In this document: positions 9,100-20,964 of the stretch, one piece after another | Numbering within the stretch: position 1 is the stretch's first letter | Layout of the letters: each line of letters begins with the position of its first letter | Assembly (NCBI GenBank): GCA_026182355.1 | Contig: JAPFBL010000596.1 | Location: 62,001-126,000 of the forward strand | Length of the DNA stretch: 64,000 nt | Reading direction: 5' to 3' | Origin: Hermatobates lingyangjiaoensis | Lineage: Eukaryota > Arthropoda > Insecta > Hemiptera > Hermatobatidae | Notes under the pieces: model-generated | Seen by the model: the letters and a program-made list of their open reading frames with translations, nothing else | What the model was told of the DNA's origin: nothing | Databases searched by the model: none | Made by a program: the position numbers and the translations under genes

Positions 9100-11776
9100 A
9101 AAAAACTATTAAGAAGTACATTTAATAAAATACTCATGTTAAAACAGACAAGACAGATGGATATATGTATTTTTATTTTAAATATAAATAATTAAAAAAA
9201 AATGTCTTAAGTAGATATGGATCACTTTTTACATACCATATAATTAAAGTAGAAAAATAATGTTTTTGTAATATCTTTTCGTTTTTTCCTCTTTTTGAGT
9301 TTCTTTAGTTATGTAGTTTGTATTAAAATCCAGTTTTAATAAATGATAGTTGATAATTGTCAACCTAATCAATTTTAATTTACACAAGAAAACACAAGAT
9401 GTAAAATTAAAAATCTTATTTACTATTAATCTTTTTGATTTGATTAGTTAGGTTAGGTATCTTATTTATGTTATATTGAACTGGTGTTTTTTTTTTTATG
9501 AACTGGTTATTGTAAAACCTGCATATTTGGTGATAATTCGGCAATTGTTAGAAACAGTTATTCCATAATGAAGAGATTATTGCAGGAAATATTAAAAATA
9601 ACGTTGAGTTTTTTCAAGGAAGCTGTGACCTTGAAATATGTCTGCTTTTGGAATATATAGCAATTTTAGTTATTGTGATCAAATGTTTTCATTAATTTTT
9701 ATTGTAAATATAATGTTTTTTTTAATTTTTCTAAAAGTATTTTAATTTTAATTTTTGGTATAATAAAATCATATATGTAAATCCCGTAAGGAAAGCGTTT
9801 CCTAATCATAACCTTACAAGGAAGGTAATCCTTTATTCTGTGTGTTTACATGTTTTCTCACCAGTTCTTTGTTCTGTAGATATTTCTGTAAATGAAGTTA
9901 TTTTTTTCTCATAACAACATGATTCTGAGATTCATGGAGAGAAGTACTTTTTCATTTCTTTGTTTGATCTTTGGATATTTCCAATCTTTGAAAACTAACG
10001 ATTTTTTTTTTGTTTTTAAACCACTTTCAGTTTAGAAAATGAATACTTTTTATTTAAAGTATATAATTATAAGAAAAACATCAAATCATCATGAGAAGTA
10101 ATAAAACAGTTTTAATTAAATAATTGAATTCTTAGGGATTTCATGCTTATATGTGATTTGTTTAGATTTCAAACAAGATGTTGCTTTACATGCCCGAACA
10201 AACAAATTCTGTGTAAAATTAGATGATTTGTTTGTTTTGTTGAAAGTTAATACATTAAATGTTTCTTTGCAGCATGTATAAGGTAGATTGATATTAATTG
10301 TTTTAAGCTTTGATAACCTTTCTTAAACTTCCTTCCAATGTAATTCGTATTTCTAATGCTATAGTTTTCTAATAAGATCTGATCTTTTAAGAAAAAGTAT
10401 TATTTTATATTTTTTAGCACAATTATATCATTAGTGTTATTGTATAAGTGTTATATTAATGAGTCTTTACCTTTTAATTCGTCTTAAATGTTATAGAAGT
10501 TTGTATTTCATTAATAGTCAAGGCGTTATTTTAAATTAGGTTTCATTTGAATGACCTTGAGGTCAATCTTATGCAAAATGGTAAACAAATGCATCTATTA
10601 GGTAAAAACTTTTCGTTTAAAGTAAAATAATTAAACTAGGTGCTCAATTAGTAAAGTTAATCAGCAATTTATTCTGTACTGATAACAGTTTTTTTTTATT
10701 AACTGTTCAAATAGAATATCTTGAAAATTATTTCAAACCATTATTATTTCAATAAAAGTTATTCCATCACAAGAACAATTTGAAGAAGTGTGATTAAAGA
10801 TATTGTAGTATCAGTCTTGAATTTAACTCTTCTATTTCTTAGTTTAAGAACAAATTTCTTTATTTTATCAATCCTTGTGATATAAAACTAATAAAAGTTT
10901 TATTTAATCGGGTTCCAGTCAGTTGATTTCTTTTTTTTTCATCCTTTGTTTATAAGACCATGAAAAAAAGGTTTTAAATAAAACCGAAACATCGTCAACA
11001 AAAGTTTGAATTTTTAAATCTAGAAACTTGACGGAATCCCGATTAAATAATACACATATCCTTTCAAAACTATTGATATATTATTGAATTTGTTATGATT
11101 ATAAACATAAAAAAGGTTTGATGAAGTAAAAAGAGTGATTTTTTGTTAAATTTTAATTTGTTTCTTATAATTTAACTACACTTTTTCTTGTAATTTTCCC
11201 GTTTACCTTCTAATTGAATATTACCAGTATGTATTGTAGTTGTATGGGATAAAATAAATCTGTTTATTGTTTGCATTGTACTTCCACTAATATTTTTCTC
11301 TTTATATGGTTTGATATATGATTTATACTAATAATGGTAACTATATTAATAATATTGATACAGCTTCTCGACCACTGATTTTTAAAGTTCAAAGATGGGT
11401 TTTTTTTGTTAATTAAAGAGTCTTGTTGTTTAAAATAGTAATAGTAATGTTGTCTAATCAGTCAAATGTTCAGATTGTGAGATATTATTTATTGGACAAA
11501 CTTGTCAATACTTGAAAAAAAAAAGGATCAGATAGCATCAAAATGGTACAAAAGAACAGTTTATGCTCTAGTCAATCATGGCATGTACAAAGGGACATTG
11601 GTTTGCGTGTCAAGACATAAAAATTCTAGAATATGATAAACACATTTATATAAAAAGAGAAATTTCAAAGATTTGATAAATAATATGAAAACCCCAACGG
11701 CCTGTAATAAGATATCAGATATATCTAGCCTTAACCTCGTTTACTTCAATGTATTTCAATAATTCTATTAAGTAAT
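9100..11776. other. AT-rich stretch with no recognised feature
   Basis: I see no ORF of note, no repeat structure and no conserved motif. It is the longest plain stretch in the window, either upstream of PIAS or inside its first intron. Confidence 0.7.
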
Positions 11777-11945
11777 GATCAAACCACAATAAGAAAATGG
11801 GAAAGCAAGACTTAAGATCTTTCAACCGTAACAAGCGTTCTTCGTCAGAGTCAAAAACCCAACTGACTTGCTTTCCCATTTTCTTATTGTGGTTTTGATC
11901 ATTGATTGTTATTTCACTTGTTTATGTGAAATCTTTTTAGTTCTA
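11777..11945. mobile_element. PLE piece, AGATCT family
   Basis: The left arm has the inverse core (aagatctttcaaccg, then gtcagag); the right arm has lost the hairpin and begins at gctttcccattttcttattg. No (TA)n flanks it. About 470 AT-rich bases without features follow. Confidence 0.75.
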
Positions 11946-12419
11946 TTAAGTAGTTGAGGTTGAATTGGAAAGGTAGCTTGTGTTTCTTTTCTGGTTATAT
12001 AACCTCCCTTTTGTCTTTATATCTAATATGTTGCTGTTAATTAAGAGTCATGGATCGTAAATAGTTTCTACCTCAAAATCAAAGCAAAAGAGTCATGGAC
12101 CTTAATATACATAGTTTATACCTCAAAATCAAAGCTAATTTTGTAAGTTTTTTCTCCTTTATTTCTTATATTTTGCCTATTTTTTTATTGTTGTTGTAAT
12201 TTTCTTGCTTACTGTCTGTCTGTCTGTTTGTTTCCTTGAAAGCTCTGTTAGAGGTATCCTCAAAGAATTATTTTATAATAATATTTTTTATTGTTTTTAT
12301 GTTTTCAAAGTTTGATTTATCTTTTAAAAAATTTAAAGGTGAAGTTAAAAACATTTTCTTTTAACTATATGAAATTTATGTAAATTATGAAAATGTATAG
12401 CAACTAAGAGTGTAGCAGT

Positions 12420-12770
12420 TTAGATTAATGTTAAGGTTTCTCACTAAATTCTTCATTGGTATCCTCGATCTATAATTAATCTACCTTCTGTATTAATTCA
12501 CCACTAATGTCAACATTTCAAATCAATTCTTCATTGGTATCCTACATTTAGAATTAAGTCTACCTGCTGTATTAATGAAGTCAACTTTTCATTGGTATTC
12601 TAGATCTAATATCCAGGTTTTGTGAAGTCAACATTTCAAATCAACTCTTCATTGGTATCCCACATTTAGAATTAAGTCTACCTGCTGTATTAATGAAGTC
12701 AACGTTTCAACTCCAACTCTTCATTGGTATTCTAGATCTAGGATCCAGGATCTTCAACGTTTCATCTCAG
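12420..12770. repeat. Degenerate tandem repeat
   Basis: The phrases ttcattggtatcctacattt, agtctacctgctgtattaat and gaagtcaac recur four times with spacings near 90-120 bases. Confidence 0.75.
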
Positions 12771-13229
12771 TTATGTATGACGTCTTCACTTGGTTGCATT
12801 GATGAAGGTCTAATACTTGAATGAGCTTTTGACCTTGTACAGTCGACGTTTCGCCTCAGTTACTACAAGTTACTTCTTCAAGTGTGTTTGTTGAATGACT
12901 CAAAAGTGATTCATTATGAATGAAATGTTTCAGTGTTTTTCTTCGTCTCTTCATCCATCAATACAGAAATGACTTTAACAATCTTTAATGGATTTAAATA
13001 AGCCTTATGAAGCCTACTGGTATTATCTTAGAAAACTGGGACCTTTTTGGCACTTCATCAGAGAATTCATCAGAGTTGGCCTTTGAGTCAGACTAAGGTA
13101 AGTTGTTGTAGTTTGAAATGAATTCTTTTCATTTTGTTTTATGTATTTAATTTATATGCTATACATTTTGTCTGGAGTGTAGAGGCGTTTGAAATTAGAT
13201 TATTGTATATATCACTGCATTTATTCAGG

Positions 13230-15060
13230 ATGTTATCTATATGACCTCTCTGACCTTATTGACCACATTGACCTTAATGACCATAGGCAAGCATGCTGAC
13301 AGCAATGAACTTAGCCAAGTAACATGGCTCAGGTTATGGGGTTAATAAATTTCTAAGGTCAATGTGATCGCAATGACCTTAGTGAAGCATGCTTACCACT
13401 TGACAATGCAGACCTTAGTCAAACATGTTTACTACCCGAATACATTGACCTTAATGACCTTAGCTAAGCATGCTGAAATTAATGACCTTAGTCAAACAAG
13501 CTTAGTACTCGACCACATTGACTTTAGGGAAACATGCTGGGTTTAATGACCTTAGACAAGTATGCTGCCAGCAGTGACCTTAGCTAAGTAGCATAAGTAA
13601 GGCCATTGGTTAATAAATATCTTAGGTCAATATGATTACAATGACCTTAGTGAATCTTGCTTACCACTTGACCACTCTGACCTTAGTCAAACAATTTAAC
13701 ATTAACATAAGGAAAACATACTAACTTTTATGACCTTGGACAAGTATGCTGACAGCAATGACCTTAGCCAAGTAGCATGGCCAGGTTATGGGTTAATAAA
13801 TTTCTAAGGTCAATATGATCACAATGACCTGAGTGAAGTATGCTTACCACTTGACATATGTACTACTCGACACATTGACCTTAAGAAAACATGCTGACTT
13901 TAATGACCTTAGACAAGTATGCTGACAGCAATTACCTTAGCTAAGTAGCATGGCCAGGTTATGGGTTAATAAATTTCTAAGGTCAATATGGCCACAATGA
14001 CCTTAGTGAATCAGGCTTACCATTTGACCAAACTAACCTTAGTCAAACATGTTTACTGCTCGAACACAGTTACCTTAGGAAAAGAAACAGACTTTAATGA
14101 CCTAAGGAAAATATTCTGACCTTAATGACCTGAGGCTAGTTGGTGACACCAATGACCTCACCCAAGTAATATGACTAAGGTCATTGGTTAATAGATTTCT
14201 AAGGTCAATGTGGTCACAATAACCTTAGTGAAGCATACTTACCACTTGAACTCTCTGACCTTAGTCAAACATATTAATAATCAACCACGTTGACCTTAAG
14301 ATAACATGCTGACTTTAATGACATTAGACAAGTATGCTGACAGCAATTACCTTAGCTAAGTAACATGGCCAGGTTATGGGTTAATAAATTTCTAAGGTCA
14401 ATATGGCCACAATGACCTTAGTGAATCAGGCTTACCATTTGACCAAACTAACCTTTGTCAAACATGTTTACTGCTCGAACACAGTTACCTTAGGAAAAGA
14501 AACAGACTTTAATGACCTAAGGAAAATATTCTGACCTTAATGACCTGAGGCTAGTTGGTGACACCAATGACCTCACCCAAGTAATATGACTAAGGCCACT
14601 GGTTAATAAATTTCTAAGGTCAATGTGGTCACAATGACCTTAGTGAAGCATACTTACCACTTGACCTCTCTGACCTTAGTCAAACATGTTAATACTCAAC
14701 CACATTGACCTTAAGAAAACATGCTGACATTTATGACCTTAGACAAGTATGCTGACAGCAATGACCTTAGCCAAGTAGCATGGCCAGGTTATGGGTTAAT
14801 AAATTTCTAAGGTCAATATGATCACAATGACCTTAGTGAAGTATGCTTACCACTTGACATATGTACTACTCGACCACATTGACCTTAAGAAAACATGCTG
14901 ACATTTATGACCTTAGACAAGTATGCTGATAGCAATTACCTTAGCTAAGTAGCGTGGCTCTGGTTATGGGTTAATAAATGTCTAAGGTCAATGTGATCAC
15001 AATGACCTTAGTGAATCAGGCTAACCACTTGACCATGCTGACCTTTAAGAAGAATTCTAC
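13230..15060. repeat. Satellite rich in AAGGTCA/TGACCTT, ~175-225 bp units
   Basis: The phrase gggttaataaatttctaagg marks at least eight units, with spacings alternating near 225 and 190 bases in the middle, which suggests a two-unit higher-order repeat. Each unit has several TGACCTTA or TAAGGTCA sites. One 60-residue ORF is a by-product. Confidence 0.9.
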
Positions 15061-15310
15061 TAACTGACTTTTGACCTGTGGCAAAAGAGAGGATATTTTG
15101 GGACAATTTTATAAAGATGTACATTATTATAAACAGTCTCAGTGATTTCATTATATACTCTAGTAATTATATAGTATACTATAGTACATTCTATATTGTA
15201 TGATACATATAACATATAGTATATATTGTGTTAACTATGTATAATATAGTATATGAAAGTTGAAAGCTTGTTTATTAGTGTAAAGTAAATATACATTTAA
15301 ACCATGTAAT
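15061..15310. other. AT-rich spacer
   Basis: TA-rich sequence with degenerate tatagtatact-type runs; nothing else is seen. Confidence 0.6.
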
Positions 15311-15341
15311 TAAATTTCTTTCGTTCACTTGACCTATTGAC

Positions 15342-15477
15342 TTGGAAATGTCATTGGCGAACCTGATTTATAGTTTACCTACTACAATAAGGAAAATAGC
15401 CAGGAGGCTAGAATCTGTTAACAAAAAGATCGTGAATGCAGAAACTGCCATCATTATATTGTGTACACCAGTGGTTT
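15342..15477 (+). pseudogene. PLE ORF N-terminal fragment
   Basis: It reads MEMSLANLIYSLPTTIRKIA and RRLESVNKKIVNAETAIII, then diverges. A second copy with small indels is at 57060-57190, where it continues to FNKIC. The pattern of R+LE...KIVNAE..I matches the fragments at 41010-41415. Confidence 0.5.
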
Positions 15478-15597
15478 CCAAACTTGATGTTACTATGCCT
15501 CCCTTAAAAATATTAAACATTTTATTTTTATTTTTCTCTAGATTTGCTATATACTATAGATAACTCTCTGGTGTCATTGTATTTTTTTAGTTAATGG

Positions 15598-15631
15598 CTG
15601 AGGAAGAACACTACGTGTTCGAAACGCGTTG
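15598..15631 (+). ncRNA. Hammerhead-like core (ACGCGU type)
   Basis: CUGAGGA, one base, perfect stem GAACAC/GUGUUC with loop UAC, GAAA, ACGCGU then U. This is one of the best-preserved cores in the window; a near-identical one is at 39920. The flanks (ttatatgtggag, gagtaaataccac) belong to the 5641-5928 family. Confidence 0.65.
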
Positions 15632-15974
15632 TTTATACCATTAAAATTTTATATGTGGAGACCATTTCATTAACTTTTTACCCTACAATGAGTAAATACC
15701 ACATAATAAGTGATTGCACTTTGTTAAAATTATTATTATATATTTGAGAATGAAACCTTCAAGTCTCCAGTGTTCACGCTTTAATATGAATAATATAATT
15801 ATTTTAACAAATGCTGTTGAATTTATTAGGTCTGTCTAGTTGCCCTAATATTTCATAGAATTATTTGGAACAAAACATTCCAAGGAATTTCTTGTTTACC
15901 TCTACAGTTTGTTTCAAGGAATGCCCTACTTATTATAAAGTTTAATTTTTATCTTCAACATACAATATATTCAA

Positions 15975-16735
15975 TGATCAAACCACAATAAGAAATGGGA
16001 AAACAAGACTAAGATCTTTCAACCGTAACAAGCGGTCTTCGTCAGAGTCAAAAACCCAACTGAAACACTAGATGCAGAAAACATCTGGCGAGGAGTTGAG
16101 AAGAGTCCGGTGGTATTTATAAAATTCCGTGCAAAAATTGCCATAAAATTTATATTTATCAAACTGGTAAATCATTAAAGACACGTGTAAAACAACAGCA
16201 ATATAATGTAAGTAGACAGGAAAAAAGTAGTGCCTTATTCTTGCATATAAAAAATGAAAATCATCATATTGATTTGACAGGAGCTAAATTTATTACCTAT
16301 GAAAAATCAATGTTGTTAAGAAATATTATTGAATCGTCTCTAATTAAATTTAATAGATCAAATATTATAAACATTAGTAACGGTCTCTTCAAACTGGACA
16401 CTTTCGTTACGAGGGCAATAGCCTCTTCAAAGAGGGTTGACAGCTAGCGGATAGTTTTTTACTCTTTCTTACTGTACTCCTTTGTTTCCCCAAACATCCC
16501 TTTCTGGACATTAGTCCTTTCCTGTGCTTTCACCCTTTTAAAATACCACTCTTCCATCCCACTCTTCTCAACTTCTCACCGGATGTTCTCTGCATCTAGT
16601 GTTTCAGTTGGGTTTTATGACTCTGACGAAGACCGCTTGTTACGGTTGAAAGATCTTAATCTTGTTTTCCCATTTCTTATTGTAGTTTGATCATTGATTG
16701 TTATTTTACGTGTTTATGTGAAACCTTTTTATACA
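15975..16735. mobile_element. PLE palindrome, AGATCT family, with GIY-YIG centre
   Basis: The left arm (15975-16110) and the right arm (16480-16735) are inverse copies that each carry a hammerhead-like core (inverse near 16010-16045; plus near 16621-16655). Between them lies a plus-strand GIY-YIG fragment, so the right arm is the continuous 3' end of a PLE and the left arm its inverted partner. Confidence 0.8.
16109..16447 (+). pseudogene. PLE GIY-YIG endonuclease fragment
   Basis: The frame opens GGIYKIPCKNCHKIYIYQTG and continues KSLKTRVKQ, then FLHIKN and MLLRNIIESSLIKF to a stop at 16447. GIY, the CxxC pair typical of PLE nucleases and the catalytic Arg region are present. The YIG motif reads YIY, so the usual Gly is replaced. 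The ORF is open for 112 codons, but the reverse transcriptase is missing. Confidence 0.8.
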
Positions 16736-16739
16736 ATAT

Positions 16740-17518
16740 ATTGCAACAGTCTCCATAGAAGTACAACGTTTGAGCATTTCAGTTTTGTAAATCTGCTTAT
16801 TACCTAGTATTTATTGTACTTGAAGCCCTCTCCCCCTGAAAATAAGTCCTAGCACGTATTTTGAACCTAAAAAGAAACAAGACAGTGTTTTATTATTTTT
16901 TTGAAAAAATACGTTAGTGCTGAGTTGTTGCTTTTGGTTGGAGTTGGTGGCAACACTGGTTCAAGCCTCTGACACTGTCATAGTTACTTGTCTTTCGATT
17001 TGAAGATTGGTATCTTTCATTCTGCATCTGTTATCAAATTATATTTTTATGGGAGGTGGCTTTTTAGATGTTTATGTATGAATTTTTTTTTTTTAAAAAA
17101 ATATAGTTAAATAAATTTTTAAACCGATTTAGTAAAATCGAATAATTATCATTTGGTAACTCTGAGCACAGTGGTTTGTTGACAATTCCATTGCATTGGT
17201 TTATACTTCTTTTTCGCTTGTTTTATTATATAAATAATTTTTGTGATATATTATATATTTGTAGTGATAAAATTAAACATAGTGACTTTGAATTCCTGAA
17301 AATGTTAATAAAAACTTAAATGAATTATAATTCGAGAGTATAAAACATTAAATCGTGTAAAAAAAAATTTGTCGTTGGGTCTCGTCCGAGTATCTGTTTA
17401 ATTTATTAGTGGAGCTTACCAAAACCGATGCAATGCTGTTGTTTCAAGTAACTAATTATTCTTTCTTATTTTTTTTTTCTAGATTTAAATAAAATAGTAA
17501 ATATACTTATAATGGTTA
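16740..17518. other. AT-rich stretch with no recognised feature
   Basis: No ORF, repeat or conserved motif recognised. Confidence 0.6.
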
Positions 17519-17948
17519 AAAAGATTTCACATAAACACGTGAAACAACAATCAATGATCAAACCACAATAAGAATGGGAAAACAAGACTAAGATCTTTCA
17601 ACCGTAACAAGCGGTCTTCGTCAGAGTCAAAAACCCAACTGAACACTAGATGCAGAAAACATCTGGTGAGGAGTTGAGAAGAGTGGGAGGGAAGAGTGGT
17701 ATTTTAAAAGGATGAAAGCACAGGAAAGGACTAATGTCCAGAAAGGGATGTTTGGACATTATTGGTCCTTTCCTGTGCTTTCATCCTTTTAAAATACCAC
17801 TCTTCCCTCCCACTCTTCTCAACTCCTCACCAGATGTTTTCTGCATCTAGTGTTCAGTTGGGTTTTTGACTCTGACGAAGACCGCTTGTTATGGTTGAAA
17901 GATCTTAGTCTTGTTTTCCCATTTCTTATTGTGGTTTAATCATTGATA
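17519..17948. mobile_element. PLE palindrome, AGATCT family, ~210-base arms
   Basis: The arms run from aagatttcacataaacacg to the centre near 17750 and include part of the PLE 3' UTR (gaagagtggtattttaaaag). Cores: inverse near 17597-17630 and plus at 17872-17907 (CUGACGA, stem GACCG with an imperfect partner, GAAA, AGAUCU then U). Confidence 0.85.
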
Positions 17949-18025
17949 TTTATAATGGGTGAGAAAAAGCAAGTGAATATATTTTGCATTTGTTTGTAAA
18001 ATCTAAAGATAAAACCTTATGATTA

Positions 18026-18328
18026 ATGAAAGTAATAATAATAATGCTGTTGATTAATAAGCTGATGAGTGGAATCAGACTTATCAGAGCATCATCAGGC
18101 AGCATCAGAAAGAATATTCAAATAGGAAGAGGAGGGAAAAGAAATAATAATCGAAAAATATCAAGAAAATATGATTCAGGGCTATTCAGAAATTTGGATT
18201 TGTTGAAAGGCTACCTGAAAACATTTACAATACCTTCTTCTTTTTTTTTGTTGTCTCTCCAAATCCACATTAGTGGTCTGCCAAATACAAAAGAAAAAAA
18301 AATATTGATACCATTTAGTGGTTCATGA
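18026..18328 (+). other. 100-codon ORF of unknown origin
   Basis: It is Lys, Asn and Ile rich with no recognised motif and AT-rich codons. I do not regard it as a confirmed gene. Confidence 0.15.
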
Positions 18329-18339
18329 AGTTTTAATGA

Positions 18340-18620
18340 TTGGAGACCCTCTAGTATACTATACTATATATAGTATATTATACTATATAGGTATAGTATA
18401 CTAAGAGACACAGTATTATATACTGTAATATATGTAGTATACTAGTATATACTATATAGGTAAAGTATACTAGTACACACTATAGTATATACGGGTAGAC
18501 TATACTATATATAGTATAGTATACTCTATAGTTATAGTATACTATATATAGTATACTATACTATATAGATAAAGTATACTAGTACACAATATAGTATATA
18601 CTGGTATTATATATATATAT
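18340..18620. repeat. Degenerate TATAGTATACTA repeat
   Basis: Short, self-complementary tatagtatac units repeat irregularly, ending in (TA)n before the PLE piece at 18627. Confidence 0.85.
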
Positions 18621-18626
18621 ATAAAC

Positions 18627-18714
18627 TAGAATTTAAAAAAGAACACATAGAAAGGAAACCACTGAACTCACTACTATATTTCGATGTCCTCGTCTTCAGG
18701 AAAAGAAGTGAATC

Positions 18715-18756
<42 letters not shown>

Positions 18757-19000
18757 ACAGATTCAATAATATATCGACCGTTTGATAGAATAGGTGTGTT
18801 ATCTAATCGGGATTCAGTCAAATTTTGTAGGTTCAAAAATCAAACTCTCATTGCCGACGTTTCGGTTTTATTTTAAAAACCTTTTTCATAGGCCTACAAA
18901 CAAAGAATAATAAGAAATCACTTATCAACATCCATCATATAAACAATAAGAAATGAATTGTTACAACTTATGAATATTATAAGCAGAAGTATTTAGAGAT
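18627..19000 (-). mobile_element. Two minus-strand PLE pieces separated by (TA)n
   Basis: 18627-18716 is the AUAU-type piece also seen at 6566-6661. After (TA)n at 18716-18754 comes 18760-19000, whose minus sense has CTATGAAAAAGG, a long hairpin, GAAA, ACGT then C, and a tail with ataggtgtg. That second family recurs at 25140, 41955 and 51130. Confidence 0.7.
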
Positions 19001-19129
19001 AAATAAAACAATATAACATACAGAAGTAAGAATTTTTTTTTTAAACTAAGAAAATGAATTTTACATTATTTAAAGGAATAACAATCTTAACCGGACAAAA
19101 CCTTCGACTAGACTGAACCTTCAGTCTAT

Positions 19130-19690
19130 TTTTCAGTACGAGTATTTTGGGAGCAGACATACATGTTTCATTAAATGCCTTGTGCTTATTTTTAGTCTAG
19201 TCCGTTTTTTGCACTACTTTTCTAATTTTCTAATATAATTTTCCCATCTTTTAGGTAAAATGTACATCAATTCACCAAATGTTTTATTGATAAGGTTACT
19301 TACACTCATTCCAACGTTTCGATCAACTCTGATCATTTTCAAAGATAATTATTCCTTTAACAATTATTAAACACTAACTACACTGATAATATACATTAAT
19401 CTTATATTTATTCTTTCACTCTAGTATTGACTAGTGAAAGAATTCAACATGAATTTAATGTATATTATCAGTTTAGTTAGTGTTTAATAATTGTTAAAGG
19501 AATAATTATCCTTGAAAATGATCAGAGTTGATCGAAACGTCGGAATGAGTGTAAGTAACCTTATCAATAAAACATTTAGTGAATTGATGTACATTTTGGA
19601 AAAATTATATTGGAAAATTGGAAAAGTTGTGCAAAAAATGGACTACATTAAAAATAAGCAAGGCATTTAATGAAATATATATATATATAT
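19130..19690. mobile_element. Head-to-head PLE 5' pieces with ORF starts
   Basis: A minus copy (19130-19345) and a plus copy (19500-19690) face away from a shared centre. Each has CTTTGAAAATGATC or CCTTGAAAATGATC, stem GATC/GATC, GAAA, ACGT, and an ATG a few bases later (MSVSNLINKTF.ELMYIL). The plus copy ends at (TA)n after aggcatttaatgaaat; the minus copy ends LLPKYS. Confidence 0.75.
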
Positions 19691-20115
19691 AAAGATTTCA
19701 CATAAATACGTGAAACAACAATCAATGATCAAACCACAATATGAAAATGGGAAAACAAGACTAAGATCTTTCAACCGTAACAAGCTGTCTTCGTCAGAGT
19801 CAAAAACCCAACTGAGTTGAAAGATCTTAGTCTTGTTTTCCTATTTCATATTATGGTTTGATCATTGATATATGTGTATATATTATATATACTTTTTTGT
19901 TGGAAATACGATCTGAAACGGAGAGATATAGTTAGTTCAATGAGGAAAAAGAAACATAGAGAAATTAAAACGGTTGAGTCTCTAACCATCTCTGAACCAG
20001 TGTGCTTGGTTTCCCTCTCTTATTTCTCCTGAAGACGGTTCAAACCAAAAATTAGAAACTGTAAGTGTACTTTTAATTTCTCTATGTTTCTTTTTTACAT
20101 TGAACATATATATAT
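19691..20115. mobile_element. PLE palindromes, AGATCT and AATT families
   Basis: 19691-19870 is an inverted AGATCT-family pair with most of the right hairpin lost. 19910-20110 is an AATT-family copy whose GAAA has become CAAA (near 20044), so this core is probably inactive; GTAAGT still follows. Confidence 0.7.
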
Positions 20116-20119
20116 ATAT

Positions 20120-20345
20120 ATAATATATGTATATATAAAATTCACACAAGGGGTTCTTGAGGATTTTGGTCATAAAAGATACAGCTCCTGATTATAAGCC
20201 GACGTTTCGCCAAAAGTTGTTTGGCATTTTCAAGGCTAAAAAACAATTTATTAACGACATAAGTAAAGCAAGATAAATACATTACCGGACACCACCCAAC
20301 AAAACAAACAACACAAACAAAAATTTTGTTACAAGAGAACAACAA
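20120..20345 (-). mobile_element. PLE piece with hammerhead-like core (ACGU type)
   Basis: In the minus sense CTTGAAAATGCCAAAC is followed by a hairpin closing TTTGGC, GAAA, ACGT then C (20201-20243). The left end is at a (TA)n run at 20109. Confidence 0.6.
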
Positions 20346-20964
20346 AGGATCATAAAATACCTAGTGTTATTATTATTATTATTATTTAAAAACCGACATT
20401 TGTTGTTTAAACCTAATTACTGGTTATTAATTATTCAGAACATCAAAAAACCTGATTTTCAAACAGCAAACAACACACAGATAGTAACAAACACAGAAAA
20501 TTACAAAACAATGAAAAAAAGAGAGTCAAAAATTAAAAGAAATTAAGGGAGGAAAAAAACCAAAAAACCCTATAATGAATTTATAGGATATTTATTTATT
20601 TTCATTTTATTGGTTATTTTTTAGGACTGTGTTTGAAACACAGTGTGATTTTTTATTGTGTTTGATGTTGAACAAATTAATTCATCATTACTGGATTAAC
20701 TTTGCACAGTTATACGTGCTAGAAATCTAGAAATTATAAATTGATATTCTTAATAATTATTTTTAAGAATGATACTCAATAGTTTTAAGAATGTCTGTAG
20801 TTGATAAATTGTAAATATAATTTTTTTTTTTTTTTTTTTTTTAGGCCTAGAAGAAGGATTTAATAAACAAAGCCCCGGAATTCTGATAGAAAAAGTGTTT
20901 TGAAAAACTGTTGAAGGTAAAACGACATCGGGAATCAATCTAAAGAAAAAGGAGATTTAGAGGT

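Noticed and set aside
13230..15060. CRISPR-like array
   Set aside because: The genome is eukaryotic, the units are 175-225 bases with continuous similarity, and there are no unique spacers of constant length.
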